From Agrococcus sp. SL85 (lineage in GTDB: Bacteria; Actinomycetota; Actinomycetes; Actinomycetales; Microbacteriaceae), in the NCBI RefSeq assembly GCF_026625845.1, contig NZ_CP113066.1:2046001-2110000 (forward strand): 64,000 nucleotides of DNA, written 5' to 3'. Positions within the stretch are counted from its first letter, which is position 1. The number at the start of each line of letters is the position of its first letter. Positions 48,010-56,774 of this stretch are shown here, in pieces. The notes under the pieces were generated by a model, which was not told the origin of the DNA, did no database searches, and saw nothing but the letters and a program-made list of their open reading frames with translations. The position numbers were made by a program, and so were the translations under genes.

Positions 48010-48951
48010 GTGCTCTTCACCGCCCTCGACGACCTCGCGGCTGAGATCTCGCTCACCCCGATGCAGGCGCTGGGCATCCCCATCGCCATCGTCGGCGCGA
48101 TCTTCCTGAGCGTCGGCACGCAGTTCCAGCACCGCGGCGTGGGCCACTTCGAGGGCGGCGACCAGCGCGGCGCCTCGCTCGGGTGGCGCGCCGTCGCAGC
48201 GCTGCTGCGCAACCGCGCCTGGGTCGTCGGCACCCTGCTGCTCGGCCTCGCCGTCGTGCTGCAGCTGGGTGCCCTCGCGCTCGCGCCGCTCATCGTCGTG
48301 CAGCCGCTCGGCGCCGTCGCGCTCGTCGTGACCGCGGTGCTCAACGCGCGCCTCGCCAAGATCCGGCTCGACCACCGCACGATCCGGGCGGTGGCGCTGT
48401 GCCTCGCGGGCATCGGCGTCTTCGTGACCGTCGCGGCGGTCTTCGCGGTCGAGCGCCCCATCCGCGACCAGCAGCTGCTCACGGTGCTCGCGCTGCTGCT
48501 CGTCGCGCTCGTGGGGCTCGGCGCGCTGTGGTGGACCTTCCGCGAGCGCGCGAACGCGATCTTCTACATCGTCGCCGCGGGCGTGCTCTACGGCTTCGTC
48601 GTGACGCTGTCGAAGGTGGTGCTGAACCGCATCATCTCGGGCCAGTTCGAGTGGCTGACGGTGCTCTGCGGCGCCGCGCTCGTCGTCGCGATGCTCGTCG
48701 GCAGCTACTTCGTGCAGCTCGCGCACGCCTCCGGCCCGCCCGACCTCGTGATCGCCGGCCTCACCGTCGTCGACCCGCTCGTCGCCGTCCTCATCGGCGT
48801 GAGCGTGCTGGGCGAGGCCGCGGAGACGCCGCCGTGGGCGATCCTCGTCTTCGCGGCCGCGGGCGCGGTCGCCGTCTACGGCGTCTTCCAGCTGGCGCGC
48901 CACCACCCCCAGATCCGAGCGCTCGACGACGTGCTCGAGGAGGACGAATGA
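48010..48951 (+). CDS. DMT superfamily (NIPA/EamA-like) membrane transporter
   Basis: A 313-residue protein with nine or ten transmembrane helices. The first repeat contains LSVGTQFQHRGVGHF and LALAPLIVVQPLGAVALVVTAVLNAR, and the second VVDPLVAVLIGVSVLGE, the proline-containing helix typical of drug/metabolite and NIPA-like magnesium transporters. Substrate unknown. The glycosyltransferase gene starts within its stop (ATGA), so they are co-expressed. Confidence 0.85.
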   Translation: MLFTALDDLAAEISLTPMQALGIPIAIVGAIFLSVGTQFQHRGVGHFEGGDQRGASLGWRAVAALLRNRAWVVGTLLLGLAVVLQLGALALAPLIVVQPLGAVALVVTAVLNARLAKIRLDHRTIRAVALCLAGIGVFVTVAAVFAVERPIRDQQLLTVLALLLVALVGLGALWWTFRERANAIFYIVAAGVLYGFVVTLSKVVLNRIISGQFEWLTVLCGAALVVAMLVGSYFVQLAHASGPPDLVIAGLTVVDPLVAVLIGVSVLGEAAETPPWAILVFAAAGAVAVYGVFQLARHHPQIRALDDVLEEDE

Positions 48952-50147
48952 CCGACCGGCCCCTGCGGATCCTCATCGCGACGGACACCTTCGCGCCCGA
49001 CGTGAACGGCGCCGCGAAGTTCACCACGAGGCTCGCCGCGCGCCTGCAGCGCCGCGGCCACGAGGTGCACGTGGTCGCCTCGTCGCTCGGCCGCGGCCGG
49101 CACGGCACGCGCGTCGAGGAGCACGAGGGCCAGCGCTTCACGGTGCACCGCCTCCGCTCGATCCTGTACCCGGGCCACGAGTGGCTGCGCTTCGCCGAGC
49201 CGTGGCGCATGTTCTCGAACGCCTCGTCGCTGCTCGACGCCCTGCGGCCCGACGTCGTGCACTTCCAGTCGCACCTCGTGCTCGGCCGTGCGTTCTCGAC
49301 CGAGGCGAACAAGCGCGGCATCCGCGTCATCGGCACGAACCACCTCATGTTCGAGAACGTCATGGACCACTCGAACCTGCCGCGCGCGATCCACGGCACC
49401 GCCGTAGACATCGCCTGGCGCGACGCCGCGACGGTCTTCGGCCGCTGCGATGTCGTGACGACGCCGACGCGCCGCAGCGCCGACTACCTCGAGCGGAAGA
49501 CGGGCCTCCGCGGCGTCCACGCGATCTCGTGCGGGCTCCCGGGCGACGAGTACGCGCCGAACCCCGAGCGGCAGCGCGGCCGGATCGTCTTCGTCGGCCG
49601 CGTCACCACCGAGAAGCGGCTCGACGTGCTCGTGCAGGCCGTCGCGCGGCTGCCGAAGGACCTCGACTGGCACCTCGACATCGTCGGCGGCGGCGACCAG
49701 ATCGACGAGCTGGGCGCGCTCGCGCGCTCGCTGTCGGTCGCCGATCGCGTGACCCTCACGGGCTTCGTGAGCGACGAGGAGCTGCGCGATCGCCTCCGCC
49801 ACGCGGAGGTCTTCGCGATGCCCTCGACCGCGGAGCTGCAGTCGATCGCGACGATGGAGGCCATGGCGACGGGCCTGCCCGTCGTCGCGGCCGACGCCAT
49901 GGCGCTGCCGCACCTCGTCCGCGACGGCGAGAACGGCTGGCTGCACCGCCCCGACGACCCCCAGGACCTCTCCGAGAAGCTCGAGCGCATCCTGCGCCTC
50001 AGCGACGAGGAGTACGCGCGCTACCAGGGCAACAGCCTGCAGATGGTGGCGCCGCACGACATCGAGACGACGATCACGGCGTACGAGCGGCTCTACCGCG
50101 GCGAGGACATCGTCGACCCCGACACCCGCGTCGAGCTGCACGACTAG
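48948..50147 (+). CDS. Glycosyltransferase family 4 (GT-B)
   Basis: A 399-residue GT-B enzyme. The N-terminal acceptor domain begins LRILIATDTFAPDVNGAAKFTTRLA, and the C-terminal donor domain has VFVGRVTTEKRLDVLV and the sugar-nucleotide contact ELQSIATMEAMATGLPVVA. Nearest in pattern to mannosyltransferases acting on phosphatidylinositol or diacylglycerol. Acceptor unproven. Followed by a tRNA-Met promoter 7 bases after the stop. Confidence 0.88.
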   Translation: MTDRPLRILIATDTFAPDVNGAAKFTTRLAARLQRRGHEVHVVASSLGRGRHGTRVEEHEGQRFTVHRLRSILYPGHEWLRFAEPWRMFSNASSLLDALRPDVVHFQSHLVLGRAFSTEANKRGIRVIGTNHLMFENVMDHSNLPRAIHGTAVDIAWRDAATVFGRCDVVTTPTRRSADYLERKTGLRGVHAISCGLPGDEYAPNPERQRGRIVFVGRVTTEKRLDVLVQAVARLPKDLDWHLDIVGGGDQIDELGALARSLSVADRVTLTGFVSDEELRDRLRHAEVFAMPSTAELQSIATMEAMATGLPVVAADAMALPHLVRDGENGWLHRPDDPQDLSEKLERILRLSDEEYARYQGNSLQMVAPHDIETTITAYERLYRGEDIVDPDTRVELHD

Positions 50148-50154
50148 CGACGGC

Positions 50155-50160
50155 TAGGCT
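50155..50160 (+). promoter_or_regulatory. tRNA-Met promoter (-10)
   Basis: TAGGCT, 23 bases before the mature tRNA. Confidence 0.45.
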
Positions 50161-50183
50161 CGGCGGATGGGCCGGAAGGCCTC

Positions 50184-50257
50184 GGGGCGGTAGCTCAGCT
50201 GGTTAGAGCACACGACTCATAATCGTCAGGTCACGGGTTCAAGTCCCGTCCGCCCTA
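50184..50257 (+). tRNA. tRNA with CAT anticodon, probably elongator tRNA-Met
   Basis: A 74-base cloverleaf with acceptor GGGGCGG/CCGCCCT (G-U at 1-72), D arm AGCTCAGCTGGTTAGAGC, anticodon loop CTCATAA, T arm ACGGG-TTCAAGT-CCCGT and discriminator A. CAT could also be the Ile2 lysidine tRNA, but the acceptor lacks the C4-G69/C5-G68 pairs typical of that tRNA, and the D-arm and variable region resemble elongator Met. No encoded CCA. The 3' 19 bases overlap the end of a minus-strand gene. Confidence 0.9.
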
Positions 50258-51039
50258 CTCCCGTCCTCGTTCTCATCCTGAGGGAACGGTTGCCATCGCC
50301 ATCCCGCGGCATCGCAGATCAACGAGCGGTGCCAGAACCTTGACCAGACCCACAGCGCGTCGATCCCTTCGTAGCCCCTCGGTGCGCGAGACGGTGCTTC
50401 GAAGTCGTCGGTGAGGAAGCGGGACGATAGCACCTCCTCGACTGGTACGACGAACAGGTGGCGCTGGTCGACGTCGGGGGCATCACGAGTCTTCGCGATG
50501 TGCGAGGCGATGTGGGGCAGCCGGAGCCAACTCTCGACCGTGTCGGTGAACGAAGGGCTGGTGGCCTCGGGGAAGTCTGCCCAGACAGCCTGGTTGAGGT
50601 CGATGCCACCGGGTCGGAGGCCCTCGTAGAGATCTCCTGCTCTCGTGACGAGCGCCAACGCCTCTGCCGTCGCAGCGTCGATCTCGGAGAGGCCGTCGAT
50701 GGATGACGCTCCAGCCTGGTCGCAGGCTGCCGCAACCCGCACGGCGGCATCGCGGGTGATTCGGTAGGAGAAGCTTCCGCGTCGAGGGCGAAACTGCCAC
50801 GCCCCTTTCGCTGGCCAACGCCAGCCGTCCCGCATCGCCATCCCTTGCCACGCCGCGGAAGCAGGATCGGTGATCAGCGTCACTTCGAGAGCGACACGCC
50901 CGCCGGCAGCGGTGGAGAACGTGAAGTCGATCGCGGAGTTGGGCCCTTCGGACTGCGCCGCACTTCCGAGATACCCGCCGACCAGATGGGCGGCGATCTG
51001 TTCAGCGCGTTCGGCCAGCGGATTCATGACCGCAATCAT
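50239..51039 (-). CDS. Hypothetical protein of lower GC, possible PD-(D/E)XK-like domain
   Basis: A 266-residue protein of unknown family. The N-terminal half has AIDFTF followed 12 residues later by ALEVTLIT (Asp39, Glu52, Thr54), reminiscent of PD-(D/E)XK nuclease-like folds in which Lys is replaced by Thr; this is a pattern match by eye only. Other features are WQGMAMRDGWRWPAKGAWQFRPRRGSFSY and a Trp-rich C-terminus. Two 60-base lines counted give 63-65 percent GC against 78 percent nearby. Its stop lies inside the tRNA-Met T arm. Both suggest acquisition by integration at the tRNA. ATG 51027 is an alternative start. Confidence 0.7.
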   Translation of the reverse strand: MIAVMNPLAERAEQIAAHLVGGYLGSAAQSEGPNSAIDFTFSTAAGGRVALEVTLITDPASAAWQGMAMRDGWRWPAKGAWQFRPRRGSFSYRITRDAAVRVAAACDQAGASSIDGLSEIDAATAEALALVTRAGDLYEGLRPGGIDLNQAVWADFPEATSPSFTDTVESWLRLPHIASHIAKTRDAPDVDQRHLFVVPVEEVLSSRFLTDDFEAPSRAPRGYEGIDALWVWSRFWHRSLICDAAGWRWQPFPQDENEDGSRADGT

Positions 51040-51105
51040 GTGGCCTGCCACCGACACGTGCAGTGCCGCGCCCGCTAGCGTCGTACCGACGGAAGCGGAG
51101 GCGAC

Positions 51106-51957
51106 ATGACGGACGCACGCAGGTGGACCGGCGACGCGACCGAGCACGGCGCCGAGGGCGAGCGGCGCCGCGACGCGCGCGTCGGCCGCACCGATCTGAC
51201 CCACTGGGGCACGGTCGCCGGGCGCGCGCTCGCGCGCGTCGGCACGTGGGTCGGCGACCGCCTCGGGCCCTACGCCGCGCTCCTGCTCACCCTGGCGATC
51301 GGCGCCGCGATCGTCGCCGCGCTCACCGCCGCCGCCGTCGGCGTCTACGACGCGGTCACCGACGAGGACGGCGTCGCCGGCGTCGACCGCCCCCTGCTCG
51401 ACGCGATCCTCACCATCCGGAGCCCGGGCGCCGACGCCGCCGTGACCGCGTTCACCGACCTCGCGGGCACCGTCGGGATGCCCGCGATCGCGATCCTCGC
51501 ACTGCTCGTGCTCTCGATCCGGCGGAGGTCGTGGACGCCGGTCGTCCTCATCGTCGCGGCTGGGGCGGGCTCGCTCCTGATGACGGTCGTCGGCAAGTCG
51601 CTCATCGGCCGCGATCGCCCGCCGCTCGCCGACGCGGTGCCGCCCTACGAGGTCTCGGCCTCGTTCCCGAGCGGCCACACGCTCAACGCCGTCGCGATCC
51701 TCGGCGTCATCACCTACCTGCTGATCCTGCGCCGCTCGAGCGCCAGGGCCCGCGCGGCGATCGCCATCGCGGCCTCCCTCGCCGCCGCGCTCGTCGCGGC
51801 CAGCCGGGTCTACCTCGGGCACCACTGGCTCACCGACGTGCTCGCCGGCTACGCGCTCGGCGCCGCGTGGCTCGCGCTCATCATCACGGCCCACCGCATC
51901 TACCTGACCGTGCGCACGCGGCGGGCGGGGCGCGAGCGGGAGCCCGCGACGGCGTAG
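51106..51957 (+). CDS. PAP2 family membrane phosphatase
   Basis: A 283-residue type 2 phosphatidic acid phosphatase with five or six helices. The three catalytic motifs are present: KSLIGRDRPP, SASFPSGHTLN and SRVYLGHHWLTDVLAGY. Likely substrates are lipid phosphates such as undecaprenyl diphosphate or phosphatidic acid, on the outer face. About 30 polar residues precede the first helix. ATG with GGAGG upstream; TAGCGT at 51076-51081 may be the -10. Confidence 0.93.
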   Translation: MTDARRWTGDATEHGAEGERRRDARVGRTDLTHWGTVAGRALARVGTWVGDRLGPYAALLLTLAIGAAIVAALTAAAVGVYDAVTDEDGVAGVDRPLLDAILTIRSPGADAAVTAFTDLAGTVGMPAIAILALLVLSIRRRSWTPVVLIVAAGAGSLLMTVVGKSLIGRDRPPLADAVPPYEVSASFPSGHTLNAVAILGVITYLLILRRSSARARAAIAIAASLAAALVAASRVYLGHHWLTDVLAGYALGAAWLALIITAHRIYLTVRTRRAGREREPATA

Positions 51958-51966
51958 CCGCGGCGG

Positions 51967-51972
51967 TACGCT
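51967..51972 (+). promoter_or_regulatory. D-amino-acid enzyme leaderless promoter (-10)
   Basis: TACGCT, 6 bases before the ATG at 51979. Confidence 0.5.
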
Positions 51973-51978
51973 CCGGGC

Positions 51979-53049
51979 ATGGCACCCAGCACGCCGTACC
52001 TCGCGATCGACCTCGAGCGCATGCAGGCGAACATCGCCCGCGTCGCCGACGCCGCCACGGCGCGGGGCGTGGCGCTGCGGCCGCACGCGAAGACCCACAA
52101 GTGCATCGAGATCGGACGCATGCAGCTGGCCGCCGGCGCAGCCGGCCTCAGCGTCGCGACGGTGGGGGAGGCCGAGGTCTTCGCGGCCGCGGGCCTCGAC
52201 GACCTCTTCATCGCCTACCCGCTCCGGGTCGATGCGGATCGCGCGGCGCGGCTCAGCGCGATGGTCGCGCGCGGCGCCGCGATCTCGGTCGGCGCCGACT
52301 CCGTCGACGGCGTCGCGCGGCTCGCTCGCGCGGGCCTCGCCGGCCGCGTCGCGATCCGCGTCGAGGTCGACGCTGGCCACCACCGCTCCGGCTGCGACCC
52401 GGCCGACGCGGGCGACGTCGCCGCGGCAGCCGCGACCGCGGGCTTCGACGTCGAGGGCGTGTTCGCCTTCCCCGGGCACGCCTACGCGCCCGACGCGCGC
52501 GAGGTCGCCGCGCTCGAGGAGGCGGAAGCGCTCACGGCGGCGGCCGCGTCGATGTGGGCCGTGGGGCTGCCGCCCGGCGTCGTCTCCGGCGGCTCGACGC
52601 CGTCGTACGACGCCGCGCTCGGCATCCCCTCGCCCGTCACGGAGCTGCGACCGGGCGTCAGCGCGCTCGGCGACGCCCAGCAGTGGGAGCTCGGCGTCCT
52701 CGCGGCCGACCGGATCGCGCTCACGTGCCACGCGACGGTCGTCTCGGCGCGGCCCGGCCGGATCGTCGTCGACGCGGGCTCGAAGGCCCTGGGGGCCGAC
52801 CGCGCGCCGTGGGCGAGCGGCTTCGGGCGCCTGCTCGACCACCCGGACGCGCGCATCGTGCAGCTGAGCGAGCACCACGCGGTCGTCGAGCTCGACGACG
52901 CCCCGCCGCTCGGCGCGCGCGTGCGCGTCGTGCCCAACCACGTCTGCAGCGCCGTGAACCTCGCCGACGACCTCCACGCCTTCCACGCACCGGAGGACGT
53001 CGAGCCCGCCGCGCGCTGGCGCGTGGCGGCGCGCGGTCGCAACAGCTAG
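51979..53049 (+). CDS. PLP-dependent alanine racemase-fold enzyme (D-serine dehydratase / D-threonine aldolase type)
   Basis: A 356-residue fold-type III PLP enzyme. The barrel begins TPYLAIDLERMQANIARVADAA and holds the PLP lysine in RPHAKTHK (Lys38). The C-terminal D-serine dehydratase-like domain ends with PNHVCSAVNL, whose His and Cys bind a metal in eukaryotic-type D-serine dehydratase and D-threonine aldolase. It therefore probably degrades a D-hydroxyamino acid. The two activities cannot be told apart by sequence. Its stop overlaps that of the converging LLM gene by 4 bases. Confidence 0.88.
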   Translation: MAPSTPYLAIDLERMQANIARVADAATARGVALRPHAKTHKCIEIGRMQLAAGAAGLSVATVGEAEVFAAAGLDDLFIAYPLRVDADRAARLSAMVARGAAISVGADSVDGVARLARAGLAGRVAIRVEVDAGHHRSGCDPADAGDVAAAAATAGFDVEGVFAFPGHAYAPDAREVAALEEAEALTAAAASMWAVGLPPGVVSGGSTPSYDAALGIPSPVTELRPGVSALGDAQQWELGVLAADRIALTCHATVVSARPGRIVVDAGSKALGADRAPWASGFGRLLDHPDARIVQLSEHHAVVELDDAPPLGARVRVVPNHVCSAVNLADDLHAFHAPEDVEPAARWRVAARGRNS

Positions 53050-53846
53050 GCGGCGCCCGCGATCGTCGCGATGAGCGCCGGGATCGCGTCGCCGCGATCG
53101 GGCGTGCCGTCGGCGGCGAGCGCCAGGATCGGGATGCGCGTCGCGTGCGGGTACGTGCCCCGCAGCGCCCGCACGGCCTCGAGATCCGCCGAGGCGGCGA
53201 TGCTCGCGAACTCGACGACGTCGAACGCGCCCTCGACGCCCGCAGCTGCGCGCGCCTCGAGCGCGATCCGCGCCGCCTCCGCCTCGGCCTCCGGCCCCTC
53301 GTCGCCCGCCAGGATCAGGCCGTCGCCCACCTCGCCCGCGAGCGCGAGCGTGCGCGGCCTCGTGGCGCCCACGAGGACCGGCGGCACGGCCTCCGGCGGC
53401 CAGCGCAGCCGCACGCGGTCGAGCCGCACGTACTCGCCCGCCGTCGTCACCTCGTCGCCCGCGAGGAGCGCCCGCAGGGCGACCGCCTGCTCGCGCAGCA
53501 GCGTGAGCGGCGAGCGCGCCCGCGCGCCCGCCTGACCCATCCAGTCGAGCACGCCGTGGCCGATGCCCGGCAGGAACCGGTGGGGGAACATGCGCGCGAG
53601 CGCCGCGATCTCCATGGCGGTGAGAGCGACGTTCCGCAGCGGCACCGGCATGAGGCCGAGGCCCACCCGGATGCGCGAGGTCGCGGCCAGCACCGCGGCC
53701 GAGGGGCCGAGGCCCGACTGCGCGAAGCAGTCCTCCCACAACCACACCTCCTCGACGCCAGCGGCCTCCGCCTGCTGCGCGAGGCCGATGAGGCGCTCGG
53801 GCGCCACGTCGGGAGGGAGGATGATGCCGAGCGTCGCTGCTGCCAT
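53046..53846 (-). CDS. LLM class F420/flavin-dependent oxidoreductase
   Basis: A 266-residue luciferase-like monooxygenase-fold protein: TLGIILPPDVAPERLIGLAQQAEAAGVEEVWLWEDCF, LGLMPVPLRNVALTAMEIAALARMFPHRFLPGIGHGV and PPVLVGATRPRTLALAGEVGDGLIL. Family members use F420 or FMN; the cofactor is likely F420 in actinobacteria but not provable here. TATCGT at 53859-53854 lies 7 bases before the ATG (leaderless). Substrate unknown. Confidence 0.9.
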   Translation of the reverse strand: MAAATLGIILPPDVAPERLIGLAQQAEAAGVEEVWLWEDCFAQSGLGPSAAVLAATSRIRVGLGLMPVPLRNVALTAMEIAALARMFPHRFLPGIGHGVLDWMGQAGARARSPLTLLREQAVALRALLAGDEVTTAGEYVRLDRVRLRWPPEAVPPVLVGATRPRTLALAGEVGDGLILAGDEGPEAEAEAARIALEARAAAGVEGAFDVVEFASIAASADLEAVRALRGTYPHATRIPILALAADGTPDRGDAIPALIATIAGAA

Positions 53847-53853
53847 GGGGACG

Positions 53854-53859
53854 ACGATA
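53854..53859 (-). promoter_or_regulatory. LLM oxidoreductase leaderless promoter (-10)
   Basis: Minus-strand TATCGT, 7 bases before the ATG at 53846. Confidence 0.5.
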
Positions 53860-53896
53860 GGCGAGGCCGGTGACGTCTGCGGTGGGTGGGCGTGGC

Positions 53897-53902
53897 TACG
53901 CT
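53897..53902 (+). promoter_or_regulatory. DUF1684 gene leaderless promoter (-10)
   Basis: TACGCT, 6 bases before the ATG at 53909; divergent from the LLM promoter 37 bases away. Confidence 0.5.
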
Positions 53903-53908
53903 GGGAGC

Positions 53909-54748
53909 ATGACCGAGACCGTGACGTCACCGGCCGCCGACCAGCACGCGGCCTTCCTCCGCAAGCGCGACGCGAGCGTGCGCGGCGCACAGGGCGCCCT
54001 CGCGCTCGTCACCACCGCGTGGGTGGGCGAGGAGACCTCGATCGAGGGCGTGCCCGGCACCTGGGCCCCCGCGCCGACGCAGGACGGCCTGCAGGTCGTC
54101 GCGACCGCTGAGGACGGCATCGTCGTCGACGGCCAGGAGGTCGACGGCGCCGCGACGGTCTACGGCCACGACTCCATGACGCCCAGCCAGATCCGCTTCG
54201 ACGAGAGCCGCACGGGCTTCGTCATCGGCCCCGACTTCCACGGCCGCTACGCGCTGCGCGTGTGGGACGCCGAGTCGGAGGCCAACCGCGCCTTCCGCGG
54301 CATCGAGGCGTACGACCACGACCCGGCCTGGGCGAAGCACGGCACCTTCGAGGCCGTGGAGGGCGGCGTGGGCTTCGAGTACGGCAAGTCGCGCGGCGGC
54401 TCGCTGCGGCAGGGCGTCTCGCCCGGCATCATCCGCTTCGAGCACGAGGGCGAGCAGGTCGAGCTGCTCGCGCTGCCCGACGGCGACAGCCTGCAGATCG
54501 TCTTCGCCGACGCCACGACGGGCGACGAGACCTACGACGTCGGCCGCTTCCTCTTCGTGCGGCCGCGCCACGACGGCACGGTCGAGCTCGACTTCAACCG
54601 CGCGATCGTGCCGCCGTGCTCGATGAGCGACCAGTTCAACTGCCCGCTGCCGCCGGCGGGCAACCGCCTCGCCTTCCCGATCCGGGCAGGGGAGCGGCGG
54701 CCGCGCTTCGAGCGCGAGGAGGACGCGGGCGCAGCCGCCGAGGGCTGA
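53909..54748 (+). CDS. DUF1684 family protein
   Basis: A 279-residue protein with no signal peptide. Helical N-terminus (DQHAAFLRKRDASVRGAQGALALV), a beta-rich middle with RFDESRTGFVIGPDFHGRYALRVWD, and the family's characteristic C-terminal GDETYDVGRFLFVRPR ... ELDFNRAIVPPCSMSDQFNCPLPPAGNRL, in which Asn, Cys and Pro residues are conserved. DUF1684 has no established function. The frame opens at 53870, but ATG 53909 fits the promoter geometry. Confidence 0.85.
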   Translation: MTETVTSPAADQHAAFLRKRDASVRGAQGALALVTTAWVGEETSIEGVPGTWAPAPTQDGLQVVATAEDGIVVDGQEVDGAATVYGHDSMTPSQIRFDESRTGFVIGPDFHGRYALRVWDAESEANRAFRGIEAYDHDPAWAKHGTFEAVEGGVGFEYGKSRGGSLRQGVSPGIIRFEHEGEQVELLALPDGDSLQIVFADATTGDETYDVGRFLFVRPRHDGTVELDFNRAIVPPCSMSDQFNCPLPPAGNRLAFPIRAGERRPRFEREEDAGAAAEG

Positions 54749-54871
54749 CGCCCGCCGCGCGCCGCGGGATGACAGCCTTGTCGTCCGTCAGCCGCGTGTG
54801 GCAGACTCGGGCGCATCGTCGCTGAGTCGTTCGACCGATGGGGAAGTCGCATCGAACGAGGGAGAGTGACG

Positions 54872-55399
54872 ATGACTGCTGCGAACACGCTCAGGCGACG
54901 TCCCGTCACCACGACCGGGGTCGTCTGGATCCACGCGTCCCAGCGCGCCCTGCGCACCCACCTGGAGTGGGCCGTCGGGCACGCGGTCGGCGACGCCCTG
55001 CGCTTCGTCTGGCAGCCGCAGCCGGCCGAGGCTGGCGCCGAGCGCTCCGAGGTGCACTGGTCGGGTCCCGTCGGCACGGGCGCCGCGATCGCCTCCGCGC
55101 TCGCCGGCTGGACGGACGTGCGCTTCGAGGTGGCGGAGGACCCGCAGGCCGGCAGCGACGGCATGCGCTGGATGCACACGCCGCGGCTCGGCCTCGCCTC
55201 GTTCCGCATCGACGCCGCGGGCGGCATCCTCGTGCCCGAGGAGCGCCTCCGCAGCGCCGTCGAGTCCGCCGGCCCCGACGCGCGGGCGCTGCTCGCCGAG
55301 CTCGACCACGCGATGGGCGGCGCGTGGGACCGCGAGCTCGAGGCCTACCGCCACGCCTCCGACGCCTCTCCGGTCGTCTGGCTGCACCGCGTCGGCTAG
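54872..55399 (+). CDS. DUF3145 family protein
   Basis: A 175-residue actinobacteria-specific protein: TTTGVVWIHASQRALRTHLEWAVG, the WQPQPAEAGAERSEVHWSGPVGTGAAIASALAGW block, MRWMHTPRLGLASFRIDAAGGILVPEERL and a C-terminal WDRELEAYRHASD helix. Function unknown, but it commonly faces the fab operon, as here. GTG 54866 is in frame 6 bases earlier; ATG 54872 is better placed after GAGGGAGAG. Confidence 0.88.
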   Translation: MTAANTLRRRPVTTTGVVWIHASQRALRTHLEWAVGHAVGDALRFVWQPQPAEAGAERSEVHWSGPVGTGAAIASALAGWTDVRFEVAEDPQAGSDGMRWMHTPRLGLASFRIDAAGGILVPEERLRSAVESAGPDARALLAELDHAMGGAWDRELEAYRHASDASPVVWLHRVG

Positions 55400-55415
55400 C
55401 CGAGCGCACGAACGC

Positions 55416-55447
55416 CGAGGGCCCCGCTGCGAACAGCGGGGCCCTCG
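55416..55447. terminator. Bidirectional terminator between DUF3145 and fabF
   Basis: CGAGGGCCCCGCT (55416-55428) and AGCGGGGCCCTCG (55435-55447) form a perfect 13-bp stem with a 6-base loop between two converging genes. Confidence 0.85.
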
Positions 55448-55477
55448 ATGCGTGCCGGCCCTGTCGGCCGCACAGGC

Positions 55478-56713
55478 TCAGACCGAGCGCAGCGCGACGA
55501 CCGCGTTGTGACCGCCGAAGCCGAACGAGTTCGACACCGCGAGCTGCGGTCCCTCGCCGAGCGCCACGGGCGTCGCCGAGATCGACAGCGGCGCATCCGG
55601 GTCCTGCTCGGTGACGTTGATCGTCGGGGGAGCGGTGCGCTCGTGCAGCGCGAGCGCCGTGAAGGCCGCCTCGAGGGCGCCCGTGCCGCCGAGGAGGTGG
55701 CCGTGGGCCGCCTTGGTCGCCGAGACGGGCACGTCCTTGACGCGGTCGCCGAAGACGCGCAGCAGCGCCCGCACCTCCGCGACGTCGCCGACGGGGGTCG
55801 ACGTGGCGTGCGCGTTGATGTGGGTGACCTCGTCCGGGGTCGCGCCGGCCTGCTCGAGCGCGGCGAGCACCGCGCGGCTCGCGCCGAGGCCCTCGGGCTC
55901 GGGCGCGGTGATGTGGTGCGAGTCGGCCGTGACGCCCGTGCCCGCGAGCTCCGCGTAGATGCGGGCGCCGCGCGCGAGCGCGTGCTCCTCGGTCTCGAGC
56001 ACGAGCGCCGCGGCGCCCTCGCCCATGACGAAGCCGTCGCGCGTCACGTCGTACGGCCGCGACGCGGTCGCCGGCTCGTCGTTGCGGCGCGAGAGCGCCT
56101 GCATCGACGCGAACGACGCGATGGTGACGGGGTGGATGGCCGCCTCCGAGCCGCCGGCGATGACGACGTCGGCGAGGCCCTGCTGCAGGTGCTCGTAGGC
56201 CATGGCGAGCGACTCGGTGCTCGAGGCGCAGGCCGAGGCGACGGTGCGCGCGAAGGCGCGGGCCTCGAAGTGCATGGAGACGGCCGCGGAGGGCGCGTTC
56301 GGCATGAGCATCGGCACCGTCATCGGCATGACGCGGCGCGGGCCCTTCTCGCGCAGCGCGTCCCAGGCGTCGAGCAGCGTCCACACGCCGCCGATGCCCG
56401 TCGCCCAGTCCACGCCGAGGCGGATCGGGTCGACCTCGGGGGAGCCCGCGTCGGCGAACGCCTCCTTGGCGGCGACGAGCGCGAGCTGGCTCGACGGGTC
56501 GAGCCGCTTGGCCACCGGGCGCTCGAGCACGGTGTCGGGTCGCACGGCGACCTGGGCGGCGAAGGTGACGGGCAGCTCGTACTTGGCCACCCACTCCTGC
56601 TCGAGCGGGCGCGCGCCGGAGGCGCCGGCGAGCAGCGCCTCCCAGCTCTCGCGCATGGTGCCGCCGAGCGGCGACGTCGCTCCCAGGCCGGTGATGACGA
56701 TCTTCTTCGTCAT
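55478..56713 (-). CDS. fabF: Beta-ketoacyl-[ACP] synthase II
   Basis: A 411-residue condensing enzyme that elongates acyl-ACP with malonyl-ACP. It begins MTKKIVITGLGATSPLGG; the catalytic Cys162 is in SACASSTESLA, and the two His are in INAHATSTPVGD and KAAHGHLLGGTGALE. ATG 56713 is chosen over the longer frame (to 56758) because it gives the family start. Last gene of the fab operon, ending at a bidirectional terminator. Confidence 0.96.
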   Translation of the reverse strand: MTKKIVITGLGATSPLGGTMRESWEALLAGASGARPLEQEWVAKYELPVTFAAQVAVRPDTVLERPVAKRLDPSSQLALVAAKEAFADAGSPEVDPIRLGVDWATGIGGVWTLLDAWDALREKGPRRVMPMTVPMLMPNAPSAAVSMHFEARAFARTVASACASSTESLAMAYEHLQQGLADVVIAGGSEAAIHPVTIASFASMQALSRRNDEPATASRPYDVTRDGFVMGEGAAALVLETEEHALARGARIYAELAGTGVTADSHHITAPEPEGLGASRAVLAALEQAGATPDEVTHINAHATSTPVGDVAEVRALLRVFGDRVKDVPVSATKAAHGHLLGGTGALEAAFTALALHERTAPPTINVTEQDPDAPLSISATPVALGEGPQLAVSNSFGFGGHNAVVALRSV

Positions 56714-56774
56714 GCTTCTCCTCGCTGGTGCGTCGTGCGGCCGGTCTCCCGGCCGCACGCGCGGGTCGGCAGGC

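Noticed and set aside
50184..50257. tRNA-Ile2 (lysidine-modified CAT)
   Set aside because: The acceptor stem lacks the C4-G69/C5-G68 pairs typical of that tRNA and other arms resemble elongator Met; not fully excluded.
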